Below, piece after piece: positions 42,871 through 51,411 of a stretch of DNA of 64,000 nucleotides. This DNA comes from JADKHC01 sp047600805 (GTDB taxonomy: Bacteria; Verrucomicrobiota; Verrucomicrobiia; Opitutales; Opitutaceae), in assembly GCA_047600805.1 (NCBI GenBank), contig JASGKG010000001.1:4092001-4156000 (forward strand), read 5' to 3'. Both the position numbers and the translations under genes were made by a program. The notes under the pieces were generated by a model. It did not search any database and had not been told where the DNA came from. It saw nothing but the letters and a program-made list of their open reading frames with translations. Each line of letters begins with the position of its first letter. Within the stretch, counting starts at the first letter, position 1.

Positions 42871-43235
42871 ATGGCTGAGCAAAACCGGCTGAAGGTTCTA
42901 TTTGTCTGCGCGATGAATAAGCAGCGCAGCCCGACCGCGGAGCGAATTTACCGGAACGACGCGCGGCTGGAGGGCGCTCCGCCGGCATTCGGGCGGACGC
43001 GAATCGCCGTTTAAGCGAAGCTGATCTGGAATGGGCGGATATCGTTTTCGTGATGGAGCGAGAGCAGAAAAAATGGATCACGACTCATTTCCAGCATCTT
43101 GATCTGCCGACGATCGACGTGCTTGGGATTCCCGATGAATACGAAGTGATGGATCCGGAATTGCAGGAAATCCTGAGGTTAAGCGTCGAGCCGGAGCTGA
43201 ACCATCTTCTAGAAATAAAAAGGCCGCGCAGTTGA
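42871..43235 (+). pseudogene. Frameshifted low-molecular-weight phosphotyrosine phosphatase-like gene
   Basis: The frame from ATG 42871 encodes a P-loop C-A-M-N-K-Q-R-S-P (the C-x5-R phosphatase signature) and stops early at 43012. The next frame continues the family smoothly to TGA 43235, with R-S-A-G-I-R-A-D, E-W-A-D-I-V-F-V-M-E-R, then D-V-L-G-I-P-D-E-Y. The break lies at 42973-42974: GAG-GG-CGC reads through correctly if one T is restored (GAG GTG CGC). The rest is intact to about 121 residues, so the lesion is recent or a sequencing error. Such small PTPs are found next to unrelated genes in many bacteria. Its end overlaps the terminator of the Mla operon. Confidence 0.85.
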
Positions 43236-43242
43236 GCGCGGC
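43223..43242 (-). terminator. Terminator of the Mla-like operon
   Basis: GCCGCGC (43223-43229) pairs with GCGCGGC (43236-43242) around a six-base loop. On the minus strand it is followed by TTTTTATTT, marking the end of the lipid-transport operon. It overlaps the final codons of the phosphatase pseudogene. Confidence 0.82.
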
Positions 43243-43271
43243 TTCTGGAGACATCGAGTCGAACGTTGCAG

Positions 43272-44255
43272 CTAGAACAGCTTTCCGGCCACCACGCCGA
43301 CGGCTGAAATCGGTCCGGAGTCGCCCATGCTGTCGACGGCGGTGTCGACCTTGCGCAAGGTGGCTTGAGCATCGCGAACGAGCTGGTCATTGCCGATCAA
43401 CTGCCCGAACGAGCTGTTAGGATTGTTGAGCTTCTCGGAAACCTCGCGAAGGTTTTTCGCGATCAGTTTCAGGTTTTGCCCAGCCTCCTCGTCGTAAACG
43501 AGGGTCCCAAGCGGACCTTTCCCGGTTTTAACTTGGTCGATAAGGCCCTGCGTGTTGGTGAGGAACGTGCGCGCGTCGGCGGCGGCGGCCTTGATCTCGT
43601 TGACCGTTGCGAGCAGTTGGTCATAAGCGGCGGGATCGTTGACGAGCTTGCCGATCGTGCCCTGGCCGTTGCGGATCTTGGCGGTGATGTCTTCGATGTT
43701 CGACATCGTCGCATCGATTTTCGCGCTGTTATCGCTGACGAGCTTGTCGAGCTTTTGGAAAAGTCCGCCTTTGCCGTCGGCGCCGCCCGTGATTGAAGCC
43801 AAAGTGTTTTTGATATCGGTTCCGAGGCTGCCGAGGTCCGACATTATTTGGTTGAGGTCGGCCGCGTCTCTCGTGCGGACTTCTTCGCCGGCGGGAACGA
43901 CGCCGCTTTCGGGATGGCCGATGGTGAACGAGACGTAATTCGTGCCGATCAGGCCGGCCATGGAGATCGAGGCGACGGCGTCCTTGGCGATTTTATATTC
44001 CTGCTGAATGCGCAGGACGGCTTCGGCGCGTCCGTTGGCCAGGCGAGTTGTATCGACGGTGCCGATACGCACGCCCGCCATGCGGACGTCGTCGCCTGAT
44101 TTGAGCTCCTTGATGGAATTGAAGCCAGCGACGACGGTGTAGCCGTGTTTTTTATCCACGCCGCCGTTGCGGAGGGATTCAAAAGTGACCCAGACGAGGG
44201 CGATGCCGATGACGAAGAACAAGCCCACGCGGGCTGACATTTGTGTTTGGTTCAT
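43272..44255 (-). CDS. mlaD: MlaD-like MCE-domain substrate-binding protein
   Basis: The 327-residue protein has an N-terminal membrane anchor (about 8-26) and a single MCE domain (about 35-120), with G-D-D-V-R-M-A-G-V-R-I-G-T-V. A long helical tail follows (to about 300). MlaD-like proteins hold lipids in the periplasm for the ABC transporter. The helical tail is longer than in E. coli MlaD (183 residues), like other MCE proteins that bridge the periplasm. It overlaps the ATPase gene by four bases. Confidence 0.88.
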   Translation of the reverse strand: MNQTQMSARVGLFFVIGIALVWVTFESLRNGGVDKKHGYTVVAGFNSIKELKSGDDVRMAGVRIGTVDTTRLANGRAEAVLRIQQEYKIAKDAVASISMAGLIGTNYVSFTIGHPESGVVPAGEEVRTRDAADLNQIMSDLGSLGTDIKNTLASITGGADGKGGLFQKLDKLVSDNSAKIDATMSNIEDITAKIRNGQGTIGKLVNDPAAYDQLLATVNEIKAAAADARTFLTNTQGLIDQVKTGKGPLGTLVYDEEAGQNLKLIAKNLREVSEKLNNPNSSFGQLIGNDQLVRDAQATLRKVDTAVDSMGDSGPISAVGVVAGKLF

Positions 44256-45055
44256 GATGCCTCCAGTTTCTGATAACGTGGATTTTTGAGATCGATTTTT
44301 GGATTTAGAAAGTCGACGACGTCAGGATCGGTGACCTGCCGCAGCTCGGACGCAGTGGAAACCGTTTTCAGAGTTCCCTTCATCAAAATGGCGATGCGAT
44401 CGGCGATCGTGAGAGCGAGATCGCGATCATGCGAAACGACGATGCTTGTCACCTGGAACTCCTGTTTCAGCGTAGCGATGATTTCGCTGATCGTGGCCGA
44501 CATGACGGGATCGAGTTCGGAAGTGGGTTCGTCGTAGAGGAGCAACTGCGGCTCCATTACGAGTGCACGCGCGATCGCCACGCGTTTTTTCATGCCGCCG
44601 GACAACTCGGACGGGAATTTTTTCGCGGCGTTTTCCAACGAAAGAATTTTCAATGCGCGCATCACGCGGTCGCGAATTTCCTTTCGTGTGCAAAGGCGAT
44701 GCTCAAGCGGATATAGCGCGAGATTTTCGTAAACAGAAAGGGAGTTGAAAAGCGCTCCTGCCTGAAACACGAGTGCGAGTGCGAAGCGGTCGCGAGTCTC
44801 AGGATTGGCAGGATCGAGGCCGTTGATGCGAACCGCACCAGAAGAAGGGAGATCGAGGCCGGCGATCTGTCGCAGGAGAACGCTTTTTCCCGAGCCGCTC
44901 GGCCCCATGATGACGAAGATTTCGCCCGGCTTGATCGCCAAGCTCACACCGTTCAGGACTGTTTGGGAGCCAAACGTTTTCGAAAGGTTATTTACTTCGA
45001 CCCCGACAGGACTGCGATCGGAGCGATCTTGATTTGCGGCGGGTGTCTTTTTCAT
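44252..45055 (-). CDS. mlaF: MlaF-like ABC transporter ATPase
   Basis: The 267-residue ATPase has Walker A G-P-S-G-S-G-K-S, the signature L-S-G-G-M-K-K-R-V, Walker B L-L-L-Y-D-E-P-T-S-E-L-D, and switch His in V-V-S-H-D-R-D. The C-terminus extends past the core. It powers phospholipid transport with the MlaE-like permease. The four-base overlaps on both sides show a tight operon. Confidence 0.9.
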   Translation of the reverse strand: MKKTPAANQDRSDRSPVGVEVNNLSKTFGSQTVLNGVSLAIKPGEIFVIMGPSGSGKSVLLRQIAGLDLPSSGAVRINGLDPANPETRDRFALALVFQAGALFNSLSVYENLALYPLEHRLCTRKEIRDRVMRALKILSLENAAKKFPSELSGGMKKRVAIARALVMEPQLLLYDEPTSELDPVMSATISEIIATLKQEFQVTSIVVSHDRDLALTIADRIAILMKGTLKTVSTASELRQVTDPDVVDFLNPKIDLKNPRYQKLEAS

Positions 45056-45807
45056 CGCGCGAGAGCCTTGGTGATAAAGTAGTCGAGAATAAGAATCGTG
45101 ATCAACGAGAGTACGACCGAGCGGGTCACAGCGTAACCGATTTCACGCGGGCCGCCGCGTGTGCGCAGACCGGTGTTGCACGCGATAAGGATGATGCAGA
45201 AGCCGAAAATTTCGGCCTTCACGAGACCGTCCATCACTTTTCCCACGGTCAGAAACTGCATCAGGCTGTGAAAATATTGGTCGCTGCTCACCCCAATAAA
45301 ACTCACATATTCGCAAACGATCGCGCCGCCGAACCAGCCGATGATAATACCGATCATCGTGATCACAGGCATGTAGAGAAGAACGGCCATCAGCCGAGGC
45401 AGAACGAGGAAGCGCTCGGGCGGGATATTCATCGTGATCAACGCGTCGACTTCCTGGTAAACCTTCATCGAGGCGAGTTCAGCAGTCGTTGCTGAGGCCA
45501 CGCGGCCTGCGAGCAGGATCGCCACCATCACCGGGCCGAGTTCGCGTACAAGCGACTCGCCGACCAGCGTGCCAATCAATTGCTTTGCGCCAAAATTTTG
45601 GAGGCTGATGCCAGATTGAAGCGCAAGCACCGCGCCGATGAAGAAGCTGAGGATCGCGACGATCGGCAAGGTCAGATAACCACCGAGGTAAGCTTGCTCA
45701 ACGACGCGCTTGATGATGCGCGGTGCGTTGGGAAGCGAGACGAAGGATCGGTAGGCGAGTGTCACCGCGCTCCCCAAACCCTCGAAGATGGCGTTCACTT
45801 GTTTCAT
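45052..45807 (-). CDS. mlaE: MlaE-like ABC transporter permease
   Basis: The 251-residue integral membrane protein has the MlaE fold with helices at about 40-65, 90-115, 145-170, 190-215 and 225-245. Conserved strings are G-A-V-L-A-L-Q-S-G, L-G-P-V-M-V-A-I-L-L-A-G-R-V, and E-V-D-A-L-I-T-M-N-I-P-P-E-R. It moves phospholipids across the inner membrane with MlaF and MlaD. No MlaB or MlaC gene is adjacent; the W-P-F/L repeat protein precedes it. Confidence 0.9.
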   Translation of the reverse strand: MKQVNAIFEGLGSAVTLAYRSFVSLPNAPRIIKRVVEQAYLGGYLTLPIVAILSFFIGAVLALQSGISLQNFGAKQLIGTLVGESLVRELGPVMVAILLAGRVASATTAELASMKVYQEVDALITMNIPPERFLVLPRLMAVLLYMPVITMIGIIIGWFGGAIVCEYVSFIGVSSDQYFHSLMQFLTVGKVMDGLVKAEIFGFCIILIACNTGLRTRGGPREIGYAVTRSVVLSLITILILDYFITKALAR

Positions 45808-47324
45808 AACGGAGAAGGGGCCGCCTTGGTTGGACGGCGTTTAAATTCGAAGAAAAAAGCATGCCACCGGTCCTGCGCGGCGTCTTTTCTCCACCCGATG
45901 ACGCCGCAGCCCAGTGCGACGCGATTGAGTTCACTGCCGGAGTCAACGCTCACGAGCGGACCTAAATGAAATTCTTTTTGCGACGGCGAGCGGCGCCATG
46001 AGATAAAATTCCAGAGAAGCGTGTGCTTACGGTCGACGGGCGATTTCTGATCGTAACGATAGAGCGCGAAAAGCGGGTCGTAGGTCAGCTGGATTGGCTC
46101 GTTGTACGGAAAGAGTGCGGCGAAGGGGCTGAGCGCCTGGACTTGTTTCTGGCCGGCGCCGTTGTTCCAAACGCTAACCAGTGGCCAGAGGTGCGTTTTG
46201 CGGGCGGCGGGCAGGTCGGGATTTTTCGCGCTGTGTTGTACCGTAGAGTGCCAGACAAACCATAGGAACTGGTTGCGGGTTTGTCGAAGTCCGGAATCCG
46301 TCCACTCTTGGTGGCGCCAGAGCGGCCACAGCACCCACGTCTTGTCGATTCCTTTGCGAATGGAATGCGTATAAAACGGACCCCAGCGATTCACGTAGAT
46401 GTTGTCGCCACGTCCCTGCACGAGGAAGGGCCAGAAGTAACGCGTCTCATGATAGTGGATCGGCGAGACGCGGTCGGCGTATCCGAAAAACGGCCACAAG
46501 TACGACCTGCTTTCCACGGCGGGAGTGCTCAGGCGTGCGTAGAACGGCAATACTCCAAAGTTAAGGTTCGGTTTTGCCTGCCAGAGAGCGTGTTCGTCTT
46601 TGTAGATGAGCGGCCAGAGGTAGAACTGTTCACGATAAGCGCCTTCTTTTGCCCGCCAGCCGAACAGAGGCCAGAAGCTGAAGCCGTGGTTTCCTTCACC
46701 TTTGGTAATCTTGATGAAAGGCCACGGCGCCATGGTCGTCGTGACGTTGCGCTTTTCTGCTTTCGCATAGAACGGAAACAACACCCAATCCCAGCGATCC
46801 ATGCCCAACCGTTTGTACATTGTCCCATAGATCGGGAAGACGGCTTTGTAAGAAGTGGCCGGGTCGCCGGTCTGGCGCGAAAAATAAAACGGCCAAAGGT
46901 CGAAGCCCTTCGGTTGTTTCGTTTCGGTGGCGATGTTCGCGGGCGCGGCGGGCGCCTGGGTGCTGTAATGGTTGATTAAAGAGAAAAAGCTCCAGCGATG
47001 GCCGTAGGGGTTGCTGTGGTAAGTGAAAAGCGGATACAGAAAATAGCTGTCGTATTTGCCTACCGTCGCATCTGACGTGCGGACGAACAAGGGACGGAAG
47101 CCTCCGGCAATCTGGTGAGGCGCTTCCGGTGACGGATATTGGGCGCTGAAAAAGAAAGGCCCCACCGCCGACCAGCTCATGATGGGCTCAACGGTTTCGC
47201 CTGCCGTTTGCCCCACCCAAAACGGCCAAGCATTTTCCTCCGCCGCGCACAAACCGCTCGGAAGGCTGGCAGCAATGCTCAAGAATACGAGCGAGCGAAG
47301 AAGTTTGGTTGTTTGTAGTTTCAA
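45804..47324 (-). CDS. Exported W-P-F/L repeat protein of the Mla operon
   Basis: The 506-residue protein has a signal peptide (about residues 1-27). It is full of aromatic turn-like repeats: at least nine W-P-F or W-P-L motifs (for example L-W-P-F-F-G-Y, F-W-P-L-F-G-W) plus related L-Y-P-L and L-F-P-F variants, spaced about 30-60 residues apart. Such spacing suggests repeated beta strands or blades, possibly an outer-membrane-associated barrel or a beta-propeller. I do not recognise a named family. It leads the Mla-like operon, with its stop overlapping the permease start, so it probably joins in lipid traffic at the outer membrane. This is inference from position. Confidence 0.65.
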   Translation of the reverse strand: MKLQTTKLLRSLVFLSIAASLPSGLCAAEENAWPFWVGQTAGETVEPIMSWSAVGPFFFSAQYPSPEAPHQIAGGFRPLFVRTSDATVGKYDSYFLYPLFTYHSNPYGHRWSFFSLINHYSTQAPAAPANIATETKQPKGFDLWPFYFSRQTGDPATSYKAVFPIYGTMYKRLGMDRWDWVLFPFYAKAEKRNVTTTMAPWPFIKITKGEGNHGFSFWPLFGWRAKEGAYREQFYLWPLIYKDEHALWQAKPNLNFGVLPFYARLSTPAVESRSYLWPFFGYADRVSPIHYHETRYFWPFLVQGRGDNIYVNRWGPFYTHSIRKGIDKTWVLWPLWRHQEWTDSGLRQTRNQFLWFVWHSTVQHSAKNPDLPAARKTHLWPLVSVWNNGAGQKQVQALSPFAALFPYNEPIQLTYDPLFALYRYDQKSPVDRKHTLLWNFISWRRSPSQKEFHLGPLVSVDSGSELNRVALGCGVIGWRKDAAQDRWHAFFFEFKRRPTKAAPSPL

Positions 47325-47390
47325 GCAGGCGTGGGCGGGCCAATCGCACCTCGGCGGAAAGTCGGAAAACCACCGATGGAAGCAATGATC

Positions 47391-47404
47391 GTTAGGCTCC
47401 TAAC
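47391..47404. promoter_or_regulatory. Possible operator upstream of the Mla-like operon
   Basis: GTTAGG and CCTAAC form a 6-base dyad with a 2-base centre, 67 bases ahead of the operon's first start codon. The short palindrome resembles a MarR-style site, but no regulator gene is next to it. Confidence 0.3.
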
Positions 47405-47495
47405 AATAAAGACTCATGAGCGTTTGCAAAGTTTTTCATCGAAAGAAGCTCCGGCGGCGTGCCAGTTCCTATGTTTATATGCAACAGTGTGGCGG

Positions 47496-48464
47496 TTAGT
47501 CTGAGAGGGCCACCTGTCCTCCGGGTTCCAATACCCGAAACTGATCGGCAGAAAGCCCTGCGTTTGCCAATGCCGCCTGCAACGCTTCCACAGGTTCCTC
47601 GCGGCCTTCGTCGGTGAGGCGAAACGCGCCCCAGTGCATCGCGACACTCAGGTTTGACCCGAGGTCGCGGTGGATTTGGACGGCTTCTTGTGGATTGCAG
47701 TGGTCTTGGTGCATGAACCACCGCGGCTCGTACGCGCCGATGGGCAGCATCGCAAGGTCTGGGGCTCCCAGCTTGTGGCCGATCTTTGAAAACAAGGTGC
47801 CCTCATAACCGGTGTCACCGGCAAAATAGAGCCGCCGAGCTCCTGCATGAACATAGAAGCCGCCCCATAGACGGCTGAAGCGCGGAGATGTGAGACGATT
47901 GCTCCAATGGCGGGACGGCGTCAGCGTGATTGTTAGATTTGGAGCAGCCGAGTGGTTTTCCCACCAATCGAGTTCGACAATTCGCGAGAAACCGGCGCGC
48001 TCGAGAATGTCACGATGCCCGAGTGGGGCGAGAGCGACCGGGTCGTGGTTTTCCGCGATTTGGCGGAGTGACGGACGATCGCAATGATCGTAATGATCGT
48101 GGCTGAGGAGAACGTAGTGGATGTCAGGTAGTTCGTCTAGAGAAACGCCCGGCGGGTGCACGCGCGACGGGCCCAGCCGGCCAAAAGGGCCGCAAGCCGG
48201 GGAAAAGATTGGGTCAGTCAAAAAGTTCCCCTGCGGTGTCTCGATCAGAAAAGTCGCGTGATTGATCCAGGTTGCGCGCACGTCTCTGACCGCAGGTGTG
48301 CGCGGCGCCTGCTGGGAGAGCGTGACCGATTTGGGCCACGGTTTTGGGCGGCTCGTGAGTTTCCATTTTAAAATGTCGAGAAAGCCGCGATCGATGCCCG
48401 GGTAGGGGCTGAAAAAGCGACGCCCATCGCAATGATCAGAAACGGGAAATGGCGCCTTTTTCAT
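47496..48464 (-). CDS. MBL-fold metal-dependent hydrolase (UlaG/NAPE-PLD-like)
   Basis: From ATG 48464 (an in-frame upstream start at 48581 is possible) the product has about 322 residues. The metallo-beta-lactamase signature is S-H-D-H-Y-D-H-C-D near 118, with downstream His and Asp in P-S-R-H-W-S-N-R, Y-F-A-G-D-T-G-Y and M-A-M-H-W-G-A-F. Such proteins hydrolyse phosphodiesters or lactones; the substrate cannot be told. It is divergent from rsmD with about 150 bases between. Confidence 0.85.
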   Translation of the reverse strand: MKKAPFPVSDHCDGRRFFSPYPGIDRGFLDILKWKLTSRPKPWPKSVTLSQQAPRTPAVRDVRATWINHATFLIETPQGNFLTDPIFSPACGPFGRLGPSRVHPPGVSLDELPDIHYVLLSHDHYDHCDRPSLRQIAENHDPVALAPLGHRDILERAGFSRIVELDWWENHSAAPNLTITLTPSRHWSNRLTSPRFSRLWGGFYVHAGARRLYFAGDTGYEGTLFSKIGHKLGAPDLAMLPIGAYEPRWFMHQDHCNPQEAVQIHRDLGSNLSVAMHWGAFRLTDEGREEPVEALQAALANAGLSADQFRVLEPGGQVALSD

Positions 48465-48620
48465 GGAAAGAGGAAGAAATGCCTCAGGTTCCGGTGCGGC
48501 GCAACGGGTCTGTGGCGAACGGTAGATCAACCGGACTGACGGCTTGCGGTATGGTTGAGAAGTGGACTGTCTGGGCAGCATGTTGCAGATGATGTGTCAG
48601 CTAAACCTCAACTTTGATCC

Positions 48621-49199
48621 ATGCGCATAAGCGGTGGTCAGGCACGTGGTGTGACATTGCAGGTGCCCAAGGGCGACTCTGTGCGGCCTGCGACTGACGG
48701 ACTTCGGCAGGCGGTTTTTTCCAGCTTGGCGGCGCGAGTGCCGGGTTCCGTGTTTTTAGATCTTTTCGCTGGTAGCGGCGCATACGGACTGGAGGCCCTC
48801 AGCCGCGGAGCGACGGGAGGCACGTTTGTTGAAAAAAACGCCAAGACCGTGTCCTGTCTGCGCCGAAATATAGAGTCCGTGTGCAAAAGTCTTCGTTGCG
48901 ACGAAAACGGACTTCAAGTGCTTCAAGGCGACGTGCTGGATTGGACTTTGGGAGCCGTCGAGTCTGCTCCAGATCTGGTTTTTGTGGATCCGCCGTACGA
49001 TCTGATCGAGACGGTTGCACCGAAAATCTTCCATCGGCTGTCGACGTTGCAATCGCCAGAACGTGATCCGATCGTTGTATTCGAAATGCCCGGCGAGCTT
49101 ACGTTGCAACCGGAAGGCTGGCGGGCTGTGAAACGGCTTGGCGGCGGAATGAGGCAACCTTCCGCGGTGTTTTTTAGAACCAGCCAAGCGTCGACCTGA
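48621..49199 (+). CDS. rsmD: 16S rRNA (guanine966-N2)-methyltransferase
   Basis: The 192-residue enzyme methylates G966 of 16S rRNA. It has the RsmD start M-R-I-S-G-G-Q-A-R-G, P-A-T-D-G-L-R-Q-A-V near 27, motif I L-D-L-F-A-G-S-G-A-Y-G-L-E near 49, and the catalytic V-D-P-P-Y-D near 114. Length is typical. Its 3' end overlaps the convergent rsmE gene by 26 bases. Confidence 0.93.
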   Translation: MRISGGQARGVTLQVPKGDSVRPATDGLRQAVFSSLAARVPGSVFLDLFAGSGAYGLEALSRGATGGTFVEKNAKTVSCLRRNIESVCKSLRCDENGLQVLQGDVLDWTLGAVESAPDLVFVDPPYDLIETVAPKIFHRLSTLQSPERDPIVVFEMPGELTLQPEGWRAVKRLGGGMRQPSAVFFRTSQAST

Positions 49200-49905
49200 C
49201 GATTGACACAGCCGCGACGACAGCGGTTTCCGTTCGGAGTACGCGTGAGCCCAGGTGTGCGAGAGTAAATTGGTGGGCGCGCAAGCAGTCGCGTTCGCCG
49301 GCAGTCCAGCCACGTTCCGAACCGATCGCTATCACTACATAGCTATTTTCGTCAGCGGAATTCTGCCGCAACGCGGACGCCAGCGGAGCCGGTGCTTCGT
49401 AATTATCCATCGCGATTTTGTTTGTCGCTGCCGAAGTGTTTGGCAGGAGGAGGTCGAGCATTTGGCTATTTGTGACGGTTGGGATGCGTGTGCAGAATGC
49501 TTGGGCGGCGCCCGTGAGTAGGTGTCGACGCCATTCTCCCGAGGTCCAGAGCGTGCTGCTGGCGTACGAAGGCTCGCCGCGCTCTGTCATCACGAAGTGC
49601 ATCGCGCTTACGCCGAGCGCAGTGGCTTCTTGCAAAATTTTCCGCGCTGTTTGTGGTCGCGGAAGGCCGATGATGAGTGTGATGGGGAACAGCGGTGGAG
49701 GCGGTGCGCTCCAGGAAAACGAGAGATGAAGGTTTGCCGGTGTGATCTCTTGCAGTGTAGCTTTGCCGCGTGCGCCGTTGACGACGCCCACGTCGAATGT
49801 GTCGCCGGTTTTCCGTTTGAGGACTTCCACGATATGAACAGCTCGCTTATCGCGACGCGAAAGAGGCCGGTCGGTTTCGCCGGGTTCGAAGAGGACGAGG
49901 TTCAC
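49174..49905 (-). CDS. rsmE: 16S rRNA (uracil1498-N3)-methyltransferase
   Basis: The 243-residue SPOUT-fold enzyme methylates U1498 of 16S rRNA. It has the PUA-like N-terminus, then I-I-G-L-P-R-P-Q-T-A near 80, and the SAM-binding knot I-G-S-E-R-G-W-T near 191, closing with G-S-R-V-L-R-T-E-T-A near 221. It overlaps rsmD at its 3' end, an unusual convergent pairing of two 16S methyltransferases. A tRNA-Gly gene on the same strand lies upstream. Confidence 0.93.
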   Translation of the reverse strand: MNLVLFEPGETDRPLSRRDKRAVHIVEVLKRKTGDTFDVGVVNGARGKATLQEITPANLHLSFSWSAPPPPLFPITLIIGLPRPQTARKILQEATALGVSAMHFVMTERGEPSYASSTLWTSGEWRRHLLTGAAQAFCTRIPTVTNSQMLDLLLPNTSAATNKIAMDNYEAPAPLASALRQNSADENSYVVIAIGSERGWTAGERDCLRAHQFTLAHLGSRVLRTETAVVAAVSIVRSTLGWF

Positions 49906-49960
49906 AGAGGCGCTTGAGGAGGAAGCTGTTCACGGGTTCTTTCCTGCTTCGCACGTGAAC

Positions 49961-50034
49961 TGGTGCGGCTGGAGGGAATCGAACCCTCGACACCTGCTTG
50001 GAAGGCAGAGGTTTTACCACTAAACTACAGCCGC
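49961..50034 (-). tRNA. tRNA-Gly (TCC)
   Basis: The minus strand forms a full cloverleaf: acceptor GCGGCTG/CAGCCGC, anticodon loop CTTCCAA with anticodon TCC (50000-50002), T arm GAGGG-TTCGATT-CCCTC, discriminator A and an encoded CCA at 49961-49963. The length is 74 bases with CCA. Confidence 0.95.
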
Positions 50035-50166
50035 GATATTACTTAGCTTTTGTTTGGAAAGCGGAGGGTCAAGCTTTCGCGACAAGAAGTTCGGAAGAAC
50101 AGAATCGGGGATTTTTTACAGATTAGGAACGGGAAAGGAGTTGCGGCGTTTTTGCAGCTGGGTTTT

Positions 50167-51351
50167 ATGCCTTTCATGGCTTTCATTTCTTCCGCCCCAG
50201 CCGGCAAAGGTCCGGCGCTACGCAGTGGTCAGCAAGGTCGTCCGAATCTCAAGGCGGCGCAAACCTTAGCCAAACAAAAGGCTTTGGAGAAAAAGGCGAA
50301 GAACTACCGCCTGCCGCTCGGCGAGCTGGCCATCTTCACCCAGCAACTTTCGTCTCTTCTCAATGCAGGCTTGCCGCTGGTTCAGAGCTTGGAGGCGTTG
50401 CAAGAGCAAACACAGGATTTGGTCTTCCGCATCATCATCCGCGAAGTTCGTGTCGATATTGCGAGCGGTAATTCTTTTTCCTCTGCGGCGAAGAAATATC
50501 CGAAAGCTTTCAACACCCTCTTCGTTTCGATGGTGGAAGCGGGCGAAGCTTCGGGTGCTCTGGCGGAAATTCTGAGCAAAGTGGCGGGCTATTTCGAGTC
50601 AGCGGTGAAGTTGACCAAGAAAATCAAATCAGCGATGACCTATCCGATCGCGGTTATCGGTTTGGCGGTGGTGTTGGTTAACGTGATGCTGATTTTTGTC
50701 ATTCCGATTTTTGCGCAAATGTTCACGGATTTCGGCGGAAAGCTACCTGCTCCGACGCAGCTTCTGATCGATGCCAGTGCTTTCCTGCGGTCTTACTGGT
50801 GGGGAGTGGGTGCGGCTGTTGCCGGAATTTTCATTGCTATTCGCCGGTATATCGAGACCCCCGCGGGTCGTGGCCACAAAGATCGTTTAGTGGTGCGCGC
50901 TCCTGTTTTCGGTCCGTTGGTGCACAAGATCGCGATTTCTCGCTTTTGCCGTACCTATGCCACGCTGATCCGGTCGGGTGTGCCTATCTTGAGAACATTG
51001 GAAATCGTTGCTGCGGCCAGTGGTAAGGTGCAAATCGAAAAAGCCTGCGAAGACATCGCGAAACATGTGAGCCAAGGTGGCCAAGTTTCCGACGTTCTCG
51101 GTTCGGATCCGTTCTTTCCTCCCGTTGTAATGCATATGGTCAAGGCCGGTGAGTCCACGGGCAATGTGGACGGAATGATGGCCAAGGTCGCCGACTTCTA
51201 CGACACAGAGATCGATGCCACGACGGCCGCGCTCACGTCCCTCATCGAGCCGATCTTGATTGTATTCCTCGGCGTCGTCGTTGGCGGTATCGTCATGGCG
51301 ATGTTCCTTCCGATCTTCAATATGGCCAATGTCATCGGCGGCCAGCAATAA
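50167..51351 (+). CDS. pilC: Type IV pilus/type II secretion inner-membrane protein PilC/GspF
   Basis: From ATG 50167 the product has 394 residues (an open frame reaches to 50050, but the extra N-terminus is unlike the family). The two GspF repeats (about 65-190 and 265-390) carry F-T-Q-Q-L-S-S-L-L-N-A-G-L-P-L near 57, and matching F-C-R-T-Y-A-T-L-I-R-S-G-V-P near 260. Three membrane helices lie near 170-190, 220-240 and 370-390. PilC organises the pilus motor at the inner membrane. It pairs with the prepilin peptidase at 17306. A receiver-AAA gene follows. Confidence 0.9.
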   Translation: MPFMAFISSAPAGKGPALRSGQQGRPNLKAAQTLAKQKALEKKAKNYRLPLGELAIFTQQLSSLLNAGLPLVQSLEALQEQTQDLVFRIIIREVRVDIASGNSFSSAAKKYPKAFNTLFVSMVEAGEASGALAEILSKVAGYFESAVKLTKKIKSAMTYPIAVIGLAVVLVNVMLIFVIPIFAQMFTDFGGKLPAPTQLLIDASAFLRSYWWGVGAAVAGIFIAIRRYIETPAGRGHKDRLVVRAPVFGPLVHKIAISRFCRTYATLIRSGVPILRTLEIVAAASGKVQIEKACEDIAKHVSQGGQVSDVLGSDPFFPPVVMHMVKAGESTGNVDGMMAKVADFYDTEIDATTAALTSLIEPILIVFLGVVVGGIVMAMFLPIFNMANVIGGQQ

Positions 51352-51411
51352 TCCCCGGCGGATGTAATCTCCGCGTTGCTTTTTATCGGAGTTATAGAGA
51401 AGTATTAGTCC

